DNA of 20,883 bases from CAYGHG01 sp964349515. GTDB taxonomy: Bacteria; Oederibacteriota; PGYV01; CAYGHG01. Shown here one piece after another: positions 1-7,286 of this stretch; position 1 is the first letter of the stretch; every line of letters begins with the position of its first letter. The notes beneath the pieces were generated by a model. That model saw only the letters and a list, made by a program, of their open reading frames with translations, was not told where the DNA came from and made no database searches. The position numbers were made by a program, and so were the translations under genes. The stretch covers positions 1 to 20,883 of the forward strand of contig CAYGHG010000042.1 in NCBI GenBank assembly GCA_964349515.1, read 5' to 3'.

Positions 1-80
1 AATATAAACATATAATACATCATAAAGGAGCTTATTTCAACGGTGAAGCGCATTTAGGCAGTATTCACATTAGTGTGTAA
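1..80 (+). CDS. Possible 3' end of an upstream gene (partial)
   Basis: The frame starting at base 3 stays open from the window edge to a TAA at 78-80 and reads a plausible C-terminal tail containing AYFNGEAHLGSIHISV. No family can be named from about 25 residues. The last part of the frame lies inside a direct repeat (48-92) that recurs at 233-275, so the frame may be fortuitous. Real intergenic sequence with terminator-like hairpins follows, which fits a gene ending here. Confidence is low because 75 bases can be open by chance. Confidence 0.25.
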   Translation, partial: YKHIIHHKGAYFNGEAHLGSIHISV

Positions 81-294
81 TATGATTTCCTCTCCACCTT
101 GAAGGGGGAGAGGTTAGGTGAGGGGGTGTAGTTTTATGCTTTAAATACGCCCTCACCCTGCCCTCTCCCGGAGGGAGAGGCTAAATTACAATATATTATC
201 ATTTTTAATTACACACAATTCCTGACAGTATCGCGCATTTGTTAGTGTTCACATTAGTTTGTAATATAATTCCTCGCCCCCAAAGGGGGTGAGG
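48..294. repeat. REP/MITE-like repeat region in the 373-base stretch before the cNMP gene
   Basis: A direct repeat of about 43 bp occurs at 48-92 and 233-275; both copies share gcgcattt, ttcacattagt and tgtaatat and end in cctc. Between them, 89-128 (cctctcc...gggagagg...tgaggggg) is an imperfect inverted copy of 149-180 (ccctcaccctgccctctccc). Short inverted ends flank this pair: attagtgtgtaat at 69-81 and aattacacacaatt at 207-220. The whole resembles a non-autonomous palindromic element of about 150 bp. A further perfect-loop hairpin, CCTCGCCCCC-AAA-GGGGGTGAGG, lies at 272-294. The GC-rich arms resemble the widely dispersed REP-type palindromes. No gene is seen between 81 and 453; bases 295-387 show nothing recognisable. 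Confidence 0.6.
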
Positions 295-387
295 ATAGAG
301 GTTTATATGAAGTTATTTACTGTTAATTACAGTATTGAAGTTTTTGCTTTTGTCTTAGGGCTTATGTCTTGAAAACTTTTTTTATAT

Positions 388-416
388 TTGACATTACAAC
401 TTTGCAGGCTTATAAT
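388..416 (+). promoter_or_regulatory. Consensus sigma70-type promoter of the cNMP-domain gene
   Basis: TTGACA at 388-393 and TATAAT at 411-416 are separated by 17 bases, a full match to the sigma70/sigmaA consensus. The expected transcript start is near 423, giving a 5' leader of about 30 bases that carries the ribosome site AAAGG (441-445) before the ATG at 454. Confidence 0.85.
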
Positions 417-453
417 GAAACGTGGTTTCAAATAATATCTAAAGGTGAAAAAA

Positions 454-885
454 ATGGGAGACGGATTCACGCTTTTGAGGGAAACGCTGAAAAAAGTTGA
501 CTTCTTTTATTCGCTTAGTATGGGCGACCTTGACCAGCTGGTACAGGTTTTAAAGAAAAGAAAGGCCGCAAAAAAAGAGGAAATAATAAAGCAGGGCGAA
601 ATAGGAGACAAGTTTTACCTCATAGCCTCAGGAGAATTCTCAGTTTACGTTAAAAAGGGCGGCATGGGCTCCGGCCAGAAGGTCGCCTCCCTCGGCCAGG
701 CTGATTTTTTCGGTGAAATGGCTCTTGTAACAGAACTGCCGAGGACAGCCACGGTAATCTGTGAGGAGGCCGGAGAACTTTTTGTTCTTTATAAAAAGGA
801 TTTTAAAAAAATACTCCTGCAAAACCCGAGAATTGCGGCAATCATAAATGAAGTTCTATCCAAGAGACGCGCGCAGAACAGATAA
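454..885 (+). CDS. Stand-alone cyclic-nucleotide-binding domain protein
   Basis: This 143-residue cytoplasmic protein is essentially one cNMP-binding (CAP/PKA regulatory type, PF00027) domain. Residues 14-100 carry the beta-roll pattern, with EIIKQGEIGDKFYLIASGEF followed by a good phosphate-binding cassette, FFGEMALVTELPRTATV (Glu88, Arg97, Thr98). These residues suggest real cAMP or cGMP binding. There is no C-terminal helix-turn-helix, kinase or channel, so it must act through a partner; the gene 86 bases downstream is the obvious candidate. I chose ATG 454 because AAAGG sits 8 bases upstream. The GTG at 445 overlaps that ribosome site, so it is unlikely to be the start. The domain call is firm; the ligand and role are unknown. 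Confidence 0.85.
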   Translation: MGDGFTLLRETLKKVDFFYSLSMGDLDQLVQVLKKRKAAKKEEIIKQGEIGDKFYLIASGEFSVYVKKGGMGSGQKVASLGQADFFGEMALVTELPRTATVICEEAGELFVLYKKDFKKILLQNPRIAAIINEVLSKRRAQNR

Positions 886-890
886 AGGAA

Positions 891-938
891 TTTTTTCGGA
901 TTTATAAACGAAAAAACACATCGTAGAGATGCTTTTTT
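891..938 (+). terminator. Weak hairpins with T-tract between two genes (possible attenuator)
   Basis: TTTTTTCG (891-898) can pair with CGAAAAAA (909-916). Next to it, CATC (919-922) can pair with GATG (928-931) just before a T6 run. Both stems are weak (A/T-only or 4 bp), so this is more likely partial read-through control than a full stop. No separate promoter is evident before the gene at 972, so the two genes are probably co-transcribed. Confidence 0.3.
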
Positions 939-971
939 ATTTTTTGCGTTTTTACGGCAAGGAGGATTAAG

Positions 972-2759
972 ATGGCGGAAGCGGGAATAATCGCGAACGG
1001 TGAGGCAATTAACAAAACGTTTGAAGGCGTTGACCCCCAGGTAAAGGAAGCGGTATTAACGGCGCTTGAGTTTTATTCGAGGGAGAAGTCTGAGAATGGA
1101 AACAAAATAGAGGATGTGGTAAAGGTCAACAAACTCAAAACAGCTTTTAATACGCTGGTGACATCCCTTATAAATGACAGGATGAACAAGCTCAACCTCA
1201 ATCAGCAGCTTTTCCTCACGACAGGCGCCCTGGCCGATTACTGCGAAATTAACGGCACGAGGATTGAACTTCTGGATGCCGGCGTTTATAACGGGCTTCT
1301 TGAAACATTCAACAAAAGGGAGGCAGCCTGTGTTTTCAACCCTTTTGTCTATTCCACGCTTGACAAGATGAAGGCCCTCGCGGAGGGCAAGCTTGAGCTG
1401 ATAGACACCTCGGGCAAGAAAAAGCGAGCAAAGACAGATAATGTAGACCCGCGCAAAAAGAAAGCAGAACTTGAGTGGAAGAGAAACGACGCGGTAAAAG
1501 CCGGCGCAAACTTAACAAGGACGCTTACGTCCTATGTCGAAAAAATAGCGGCTGTGGACCCCAATAAACTAAAATCAATAAAGATGAACTACGACGCCGT
1601 TGTAAAATATTTTGCCGTACTGCAGAAAGGTTCAAAAATCACCCCGGAAGAAAAAAAGATGAGGGATTTAATCGCCCCGAAAATAGACCCTGTCTTTAAG
1701 ATGATACAGGATTTTTTAAAGGTTTACGCCGAGATTTTCCAGCGCACCGGCGAAGGACTCGGCACTCTGAAGGAAAAAATAGACGAGATAAACGACAAGG
1801 ATGCCGAACTGCAGAAAGTGGGGCTGGCTGTCGCCGCGGAGGAAAACAGCGCCGTTGATTCGTTTAATTCGGAGCATGCTGACGTAATAAAGCGCGATAT
1901 TTCAATAATCAACAGTTTCATTGTAAGCGCTTCTGAAAAATCGTCGAACAGGGTGCCTTACTCCGGCGCGAGGTTCATGCTCACAAACCAGCTGCCGGAC
2001 GTCGGAACAGCGCTTGAAAATTTTGTATGCACCCCGGCGACAATAACCGCTTCGCTTCAGAAAATATTGGCATACCACGTAAACGCTTTTCCGAAAGACG
2101 ACGACGGATTGTACAACATACCGCCGATACTGCTGGAGCCTATAAGGAACTACTGTGATTTTCTTGAAGACAGGTTCATAATGGGGACCATATCAGGCGA
2201 GCCTGCGAAAAAAGGCGCTTATGTTTCTTTCACCCCCATAGACATGCAGGTTTTGAAGGCCATAGGAATGTATCTTGCAAAAGACCCCGTGTATGACTAC
2301 AGAGGCGAGATAAATGAAGGCACCTTTATGGGCGACTATACGGGAAAAATTGAAAAAACCGCGCAGGTAAAGTGGACGGGCCAGGACAAGAAAATGAACA
2401 TGGTTATGTCAGCCGAGCTCGTGGACGCGGCTTCGCGCGACGATGCCGTTAATGATTACATCAACTTTCTTTTTAACGCCCTAAACGGCCAGAACCCGCC
2501 GCCCAAGATGTCAAAGAGAAAAATAAACGTGCTTTTAAGATACGCTACGATACAGTCAATAGAAAACAACGTAAAGCTGTTGCTGCAGTATGTGGCGCAG
2601 TCAGAACCCACCGAAGTGCGGGACACCATTCTTAAATACACAAACAGAAGCTATGACACGGCCAAAGAGATGGTGAGAAAAATAGTAAAAGAAGACCAGA
2701 TGGTCGCCAGGGTGTTAGGTTCCAACCCGGAGATGGTAATAGCCAAGATATTTGTGTAA
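972..2759 (+). CDS. Unrecognised 595-residue cytoplasmic protein
   Basis: I do not recognise this family. The protein has no signal peptide, no transmembrane stretch and no obvious enzyme motif. It is mostly predicted helix. A Lys/Arg-rich patch lies at residues 148-171 (GKKKRAK...RKKKAELEWKR), and a short charged, possibly coiled-coil helix at about 262-290. The C-terminal third (about 480-595) again looks helical, with heat-repeat-like hydrophobic spacing. The start is secure: AGGAGG at 960-965 is 6 bases before the ATG. It follows the cNMP-binding protein in what looks like one operon, so a regulator-effector pair is possible, though this rests on position only. It ends in TAA, followed 17 bases later by a strong terminator. 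Confidence 0.85.
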   Translation: MAEAGIIANGEAINKTFEGVDPQVKEAVLTALEFYSREKSENGNKIEDVVKVNKLKTAFNTLVTSLINDRMNKLNLNQQLFLTTGALADYCEINGTRIELLDAGVYNGLLETFNKREAACVFNPFVYSTLDKMKALAEGKLELIDTSGKKKRAKTDNVDPRKKKAELEWKRNDAVKAGANLTRTLTSYVEKIAAVDPNKLKSIKMNYDAVVKYFAVLQKGSKITPEEKKMRDLIAPKIDPVFKMIQDFLKVYAEIFQRTGEGLGTLKEKIDEINDKDAELQKVGLAVAAEENSAVDSFNSEHADVIKRDISIINSFIVSASEKSSNRVPYSGARFMLTNQLPDVGTALENFVCTPATITASLQKILAYHVNAFPKDDDGLYNIPPILLEPIRNYCDFLEDRFIMGTISGEPAKKGAYVSFTPIDMQVLKAIGMYLAKDPVYDYRGEINEGTFMGDYTGKIEKTAQVKWTGQDKKMNMVMSAELVDAASRDDAVNDYINFLFNALNGQNPPPKMSKRKINVLLRYATIQSIENNVKLLLQYVAQSEPTEVRDTILKYTNRSYDTAKEMVRKIVKEDQMVARVLGSNPEMVIAKIFV

Positions 2760-2776
2760 TAATAACGTAATTGTAG

Positions 2777-2804
2777 GCGGGCTCTTTCAAGGGCCCGCGT
2801 TTTG
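2777..2804 (+). terminator. Intrinsic terminator after the 595-residue gene
   Basis: The 8-bp stem GCGGGCTC (2777-2784) pairs with GGGCCCGC (2791-2798), with one G-T wobble, around the loop TTTCAA, and is followed by GTTTTG. The same hairpin recurs almost identically at 20813-20840, so this terminator is part of a dispersed repeat. Confidence 0.8.
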
Positions 2805-2825
2805 TTTGTGGGTGTAAAGCTTTGT

Positions 2826-2925
2826 NNNNNNNNNNNNNNNNNNNNNNNNNNNNNNNNNNNNNNNNNNNNNNNNNNNNNNNNNNNNNNNNNNNNNNNNNNN
2901 NNNNNNNNNNNNNNNNNNNNNNNNN
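2826..2925. other. Assembly gap of exactly 100 N
   Basis: One hundred consecutive N is the usual placeholder for a gap of unknown size. It lies inside a repeat whose arms occur elsewhere in the window, so the break is probably repeat-induced. Adjacency of the genes on either side depends on scaffolding and is not proven. Open frames running through the N are artefacts. Confidence 0.97.
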
Positions 2926-2935
2926 TTGTGGGTTT

Positions 2936-2971
2936 AAAAACAAAAGGCCCGCCCCCCGTAAAGGGAGGCGG
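2936..2971 (-). terminator. Intrinsic terminator of the ligase transcript
   Basis: Read on the minus strand, CCGCCTCCC (2971-2963) pairs with GGGGGGCGG (2957-2949), with one mismatch, around TTTAC. It is followed by GCC and TTTTGTTTTT. It begins 20 bases after the ligase stop codon and faces the plus-strand terminator at 2777-2804, as expected between convergent genes. Confidence 0.75.
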
Positions 2972-2990
2972 CTACGCGGACATTGATGTT

Positions 2991-4748
2991 TTATTGTGTG
3001 GTTTCTCTGAAGTCCAGGACTGTGTTCATCATGTCAAAATCAAAATAAGCGCTTGATTTTTTTGCCTGTGAAAAATAATAGAGCCCTTTTTCCTCTTCGC
3101 CCCTGTCTATGTAAAGTTTGCCGAGCGTCATATTGGCCTCCGGAAAATAGGGGTAAAGATTTATTGCGCTAAGCAGCGCCGCCTCCGCCTCATCAGCCCT
3201 GCCTGCGGAGCGCAGGTTTGCGCCGAGATTGTAGAGCATATCCGCGGAGTTAGGCCGCAGTTCAAGAGCCTTTTCATACCACGAGGCCGCTTCCTCATAC
3301 CTGTCAATCTTTGAATATGAAAAGCCGAGAAGCGCCTGCGTGTAGTAGTTGTTTTTGTTAATTTCGTAAGCTTTTGAGAGATAGTCAATTTCAAAGTTGG
3401 TTCTTTTTGAGTGTTCTATGAAACCTTTTTTCATCCAGAAATTTGAGGCGAGTTCGCGCGGCATTGCCCACAGTGCGGGCAGGATTAAGAGCAGAAGCAA
3501 AACAGCGGCAGCTTTAGAGGGAATTGACAGCCCTAACAGCCGGCCGGGACCGCAGGAAAAAGCGATTATTCCCGCGAGTATCCAAAAAAGCGCGGCAGAG
3601 GGAAGCACATAGAGGGGAAAGTTAAAAAAAGCTTCAGTGCAAAGCAGTAAAAAGGAAGAAATAACACCGAGGGTAAAAATGTATTTTTCTTTTGCAAATG
3701 CGGCTGAAGATGCGTCAAACGCGCGGAAAACCAAAAACACAAATGAAACGAGCAATACAAAGCCTATAAGCCCGAATTCCGCGAGGGTATGCACCCAGTC
3801 GTTGTGGACGTATGAAGTCTTTACGAATTTCAAACCCGGGTTATCTGCCAGGTAAGGCGCCTGGTGTTTCTGATACAGATAAGAAACCGCGCCTGCGCCT
3901 GCGCCCGTAACAGGCGAAGTTTTAAAAATATCAAGGGAGGCGCGCGACATTAACAGCCTGTTTTCCACGGCTTCGGATTTCATTGAGGCAAATTCTGCAA
4001 GCCTTGAGGCGTTGCTTTTCAGTTTGTGGGAAAAACCCGGCGCCGCGAGAACAAGCACGCATAATATGGCGAGCGCCGGCAGGTATTTTTTAAAAAAAGG
4101 CTTAAGCCCGGCAAAAGCGCCGGCTCTTGCGGCAAAAAAAGAAAAGAAGGCCAGTGACACTCCGAACGAAATAAAAGCGCCGCGTGAAGATGCGGTTAAA
4201 AGCGCGGCAAGCGCGAGTATTATGTTAGCCGCAATCAGCGGCCGCTGCTTTTCATAGAGAAAAAAAGAGGCAAGCGCCAAAGGCAGGCAGGCTGCGGTAA
4301 ACTCCGCGAAAAAAATCGGGTTGCCGAAAAAAGAGTAGGGCCTGTAGAGGCCGGTTATAAACTGTGTTATGCCGAAAGCGGAGGAGAGCAAAAGCGCCGC
4401 ATTAACTGATGTTAAAAAAAGCCCGGTATTTACCCCGAACCTGCTTACAAAAATAAATAAAAGAGGGCAGAGCAGGGTCAAGGTGTAAAAAAACCCGGGT
4501 TTATAGGGGGTGAAAAAAGAACTGAATAAGGTGTAAGCGCAAAGAAAAAACGCAGCGGCAGAAAGAGGGGTTATCTCATAGCGGCCGGGCGACAGAAAAA
4601 GAGCTGCGCATAAAACAAGCAGGCATAAAACAAGTGCCGTGGCTTTTGCAAGCTGGTAGGAGTCGTATATAAATCCGAAGTACGCGAGCGAAGAGATAAA
4701 GGCCGCCAAAACCCCGAAAGCCGCAAGAGTGGTGCCCGGTTTTTCCAT
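2991..4748 (-). CDS. O-antigen ligase (Wzy_C) family membrane protein with C-terminal TPRs
   Basis: This 585-residue polytopic membrane protein has about twelve hydrophobic segments between residues 8 and 430. It carries Wzy_C/O-antigen-ligase signatures: GNPIFFAEF (142-150), SSRGA (188-192) and the periplasmic-loop motif HNDWVHTLAEFGLIG (315-329). Residues 464-565 form about three TPR repeats (for example YEEAASWYEKALELRPNSAD). Family members transfer lipid-linked glycans to lipid A, to pilins (TfpO/PglL type) or to other acceptors, or polymerise them. The ATG lies 12 bases after the last prepilin gene, with a weak AGG site, and the operon terminator follows it, so it is probably co-transcribed with cassette II. 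That favours a surface or pilin glycosylation role, which is inference. Polysaccharide polymerase or ligase is the alternative. Confidence 0.85.
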   Translation of the reverse strand: MEKPGTTLAAFGVLAAFISSLAYFGFIYDSYQLAKATALVLCLLVLCAALFLSPGRYEITPLSAAAFFLCAYTLFSSFFTPYKPGFFYTLTLLCPLLFIFVSRFGVNTGLFLTSVNAALLLSSAFGITQFITGLYRPYSFFGNPIFFAEFTAACLPLALASFFLYEKQRPLIAANIILALAALLTASSRGAFISFGVSLAFFSFFAARAGAFAGLKPFFKKYLPALAILCVLVLAAPGFSHKLKSNASRLAEFASMKSEAVENRLLMSRASLDIFKTSPVTGAGAGAVSYLYQKHQAPYLADNPGLKFVKTSYVHNDWVHTLAEFGLIGFVLLVSFVFLVFRAFDASSAAFAKEKYIFTLGVISSFLLLCTEAFFNFPLYVLPSAALFWILAGIIAFSCGPGRLLGLSIPSKAAAVLLLLLILPALWAMPRELASNFWMKKGFIEHSKRTNFEIDYLSKAYEINKNNYYTQALLGFSYSKIDRYEEAASWYEKALELRPNSADMLYNLGANLRSAGRADEAEAALLSAINLYPYFPEANMTLGKLYIDRGEEEKGLYYFSQAKKSSAYFDFDMMNTVLDFRETTQ

Positions 4749-4760
4749 GTTAAACCTGTA

Positions 4761-6602
4761 TTAAAAAGAGGGGTAGCGCGGCGCGGGAGTAGGCACGAGA
4801 AACGAGAGCTCGCTGAATGAAAGCACTATGACATTGCTTCCCATAGAGGCAAAGGAATTGGCGTTTTGGTTGTAGTAGATATAAAGTTTAGGGCAGTCAG
4901 TTAAAGTGTCTATGGTGAGCGAAGCGTGCTCGTCAAGGAAAACAGTGCCGTAAATACATATGTCTGAGAGCGGCAGAGAGCCCGAACCGCCTCCGCAGTT
5001 TTTAGTCTGCACAGAGCATGACGGGTTCATGGTGGGAGTTCCTGCAGGAGTAGGAGTGGAAACAGGAGTAGTGCCTGGAACAGGGGTATCTGTATCTTTT
5101 GGTTTAGGCCCTGAAGCAGCGTAAACAGCAGAAGGTCCGAAAATAGAGTTATTTATCTGTGCAAAGGAAGGCTCTCTTAAATTTATAGAAGCAAGTTTAA
5201 CGGGCTCCGGCGAGGTATTATTTTCACATATACAGCCGGTTGTACACCTCGGCCCGCCTATGCGCAGTTCTGCAGCGCAATAAAGGAATCCTGCATGTTT
5301 TATGTTGTCCATCCTGTTCTGGTGGGCTTTACCTCCCGCGCTTCCGCTGAAATGAGCGCCGTCGCTTGACTGAGGGTAGTAGAAATTATCAGGGGGCCAC
5401 AGGCCTATCTTTGACGGCCAATAATCTAAAAGGGGGTCAACCTGGCCGGCGCCGCTTGGCGCTTCGGGTCCGGGGTCGTCGCCTTTTAGTACAAGGGGCC
5501 CCATTACAAGCAGGGCGCCCACAGTGTTAAACTGTTGTGCGTCATTTTGATAGACTGCAAGAGTTGTTGAACTCACAAAAGTAGTGCCGCAGTAAGTATT
5601 TGTAGGCGTTGATGCGTTGCCCGGTATTCTGAGCGGCAGGCCGTCTGTGGTGTCTATGAACATAACGTTTGAGGTCATGCTGAGTTTTTGCGGAAACAAG
5701 TGAGGCACAAGGTCGCTCAAGTCGTGTACCCCGTCGTTTATATAGTAGGGGTTTGCGTCTCCCGAGCCGCCTATAAACTGAGGGCCGTAGTAGGCGCCGT
5801 TGTCTTTAGCGAGTTTCTTGTACATATCAAGTGCGAGCGACGGCGCTTTTGCAAATGAAGAGTAGGGGTGGCATTTCGCGGTGGGGCTCATGTCGTCATA
5901 GGTTTCGCCGAAAACATAGCTTGAGCCGCTCCTGCCGAGAGCCGTATATATGGAGGCGCGCGCGTAAACCGCCGGCCCCCAGGGCTGTGGAGCCGAAGCG
6001 CCTATGCCTACGGGGATATAAGGTATCCTGCAGTAGCCGTCTTTTGTGCTGGCAGAGTATATATCGCCCCAGTAAAAATTGTATCGTGCTGCCGTGATAG
6101 CCGCGTCGTTGCAGGGCAGGTCTATCTTTCCCTTGGATATAAGCGGGCCGCCGTAGCCTACTTTTTTGACAACACCATAATAGGAGTGCTCCATCTCGGT
6201 GTTTGTAACTTTTACTTTTACTCCTATGGTCCTGAACTCAGAGGCACCCTGGCGTTCTGCCGTGCCTGCTTTGAACAGGTTTCCCTCCATTATATAAACA
6301 GTGTATTTTCCCAGGTGCGGGATTGTGTACTCCCTGTCATATTCAAACCCGCCTATGGGCAGGTTATACCAGTTGTTGCCTGACTGAAGTTTGTAGCGCG
6401 CGTGCTCAAGGCCGATGCCTGCTAACTCCTGTTTTTTTGAAATTGATATGGAAGTCACCATAAGACGCGTCTCTGTCCTGAAGAGAAACAGCAGGGAGTA
6501 TGATATGACCGCGAGTATGGCGCCGACTATCATAACAGAGGGCAGTGTCTGGCCGCGGCTGTTTTCTTTTGGCTCTGTATTTTTATTTTCCGTATCTTTC
6601 AT
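4761..6602 (-). CDS. Large PilX/GspK-like prepilin, cassette II
   Basis: This is a 613-residue protein. After a 17-residue charged leader ending in SRG comes QTLPSVMIVGAILAVISY, a prepilin-type hydrophobic N-terminus without the Glu at +5, as in PilX/GspK minor pilins. Residues 140-375 form a large conserved domain shared with the gene at 9473 (YGGPLISKGKIDLPC, DGYCRIP, YDDMSPTA, NPYYINDG, FIDTTDGLP). Relative to that paralog it has an extra segment of about 70-90 residues (about 453-545) with a Thr/Pro linker, TPVPGTTPVSTPTPAGTPT (506-524), and several Cys (453, 457, 459, 529, 536, 549, 570). The ATG has a strong AGGAGGAG site and follows the B gene by 11 bases. It probably sits at the tip of a pilus or pseudopilus. 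Confidence 0.8.
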   Translation of the reverse strand: MKDTENKNTEPKENSRGQTLPSVMIVGAILAVISYSLLFLFRTETRLMVTSISISKKQELAGIGLEHARYKLQSGNNWYNLPIGGFEYDREYTIPHLGKYTVYIMEGNLFKAGTAERQGASEFRTIGVKVKVTNTEMEHSYYGVVKKVGYGGPLISKGKIDLPCNDAAITAARYNFYWGDIYSASTKDGYCRIPYIPVGIGASAPQPWGPAVYARASIYTALGRSGSSYVFGETYDDMSPTAKCHPYSSFAKAPSLALDMYKKLAKDNGAYYGPQFIGGSGDANPYYINDGVHDLSDLVPHLFPQKLSMTSNVMFIDTTDGLPLRIPGNASTPTNTYCGTTFVSSTTLAVYQNDAQQFNTVGALLVMGPLVLKGDDPGPEAPSGAGQVDPLLDYWPSKIGLWPPDNFYYPQSSDGAHFSGSAGGKAHQNRMDNIKHAGFLYCAAELRIGGPRCTTGCICENNTSPEPVKLASINLREPSFAQINNSIFGPSAVYAASGPKPKDTDTPVPGTTPVSTPTPAGTPTMNPSCSVQTKNCGGGSGSLPLSDICIYGTVFLDEHASLTIDTLTDCPKLYIYYNQNANSFASMGSNVIVLSFSELSFLVPTPAPRYPSF

Positions 6603-6613
6603 AAACTCCTCCT

Positions 6614-7276
6614 CTATCTGTCCGCGTAGTAGCCTGCGGCGTGATGCCTTTTTATGACCAGTGACTTTTTTAAAAACATTGTGGCCGGAGGTATCATATC
6701 ATTTATATACCTCTTAAACCTCGCGCCTATGTGTATGGTGGAGTCTTCAAGCGCGCTGTCATATACTATCATAAGGGACTCAAGATTAGCGGATAAAGTG
6801 ACATAACTGTATGTGAACTGAATTGAGGAAGGGCTTGAGTATGCGGGAGCGGCGGGCCTGGTAAAAGACCTTGCCACGAGATAACGGCCGTCTTGATATA
6901 TTTCCACCTCTGCTCCTGAGGAGCCCAGAGTGGTCATTCCCGTCGTAAAAGAGCAGCCTCCGGGGCTGTTTGTCGCGATAAAAGCTGTTTCTGCGAGTTT
7001 CGCGGAAATATAGCTGTATGCCGGCTGGGAGGAGTTGAGCCTTGAAATTGATATTGAGGCTCCCTGGGCATTGTGGACAAATTTTGTAAGCGCGTCCATG
7101 GCTGTTCTCGCTTCTGTGTGCAGCGCCATTCTTGCCGAACCTACCCGCCACTGATAGAGGCCGTTTTTTAGTATCTGCCCTATGCCTGCAACTACAATTC
7201 CGAGAATCGCGATGGTCATCATCGCCTCCATGAGGGTAAAGCCTCTGCTGCTTTTAAATAATTTACGCGTAATCAT
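6614..7276 (-). CDS. PilW/GspJ-like minor prepilin, cassette II
   Basis: This 220-residue protein has a classic class III signal: leader MITRKLFKSSRG, cleavage before FTLMEAMMTIAILG, with Glu at +5. The spacing, the RMALHTEARTAMDALTKFVH segment and the size fit the PilW/GspJ group. It is paralogous to the gene at 11067: both have a conserved helix tail, a SYISA(K/R)L(A/G)ET motif and a shared ending (FLKK...K..H.AGYY). It starts 10 bases after the stop of the V-like gene, with a GAAGG ribosome site 7-8 bases before the ATG. It would need a prepilin peptidase encoded elsewhere. Confidence 0.85.
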   Translation of the reverse strand: MITRKLFKSSRGFTLMEAMMTIAILGIVVAGIGQILKNGLYQWRVGSARMALHTEARTAMDALTKFVHNAQGASISISRLNSSQPAYSYISAKLAETAFIATNSPGGCSFTTGMTTLGSSGAEVEIYQDGRYLVARSFTRPAAPAYSSPSSIQFTYSYVTLSANLESLMIVYDSALEDSTIHIGARFKRYINDMIPPATMFLKKSLVIKRHHAAGYYADR

Positions 7277-7286
7277 AAGCCCGCCT

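Larger units (their letters stand above)
2768..2975. repeat. Dispersed terminator-pair repeat, copy 1 (interrupted by the assembly gap)
   Basis: The left arm (2768-2825) holds the plus-strand terminator. The right arm (2926-2975) holds a minus-strand terminator, and both arms match the copy at 20804-20883. In the right arm the 30 bases from ggcccgcc to gcggctac (2946-2975) are identical in the two copies. This copy is longer than the other: TTGTGGGTGTAAA precedes the gap and TTGTGGGTTTAAA follows it, so extra repeat units may be collapsed within the gap. Confidence 0.75.

Noticed and set aside
48..275. Two similar direct repeats that could suggest a CRISPR array
   Set aside because: Only two imperfect copies, a spacer of about 140 bases that is itself palindromic, and no cas genes nearby.
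445..453. GTG start for the cNMP-domain gene
   Set aside because: The GTG overlaps the AAAGG ribosome site; ATG 454 has proper spacing and better leader geometry.
2632..3056. Open frames running through the N gap on both strands
   Set aside because: They are open only because N codons are not read as stops; the real sequence there is repeat and terminators.
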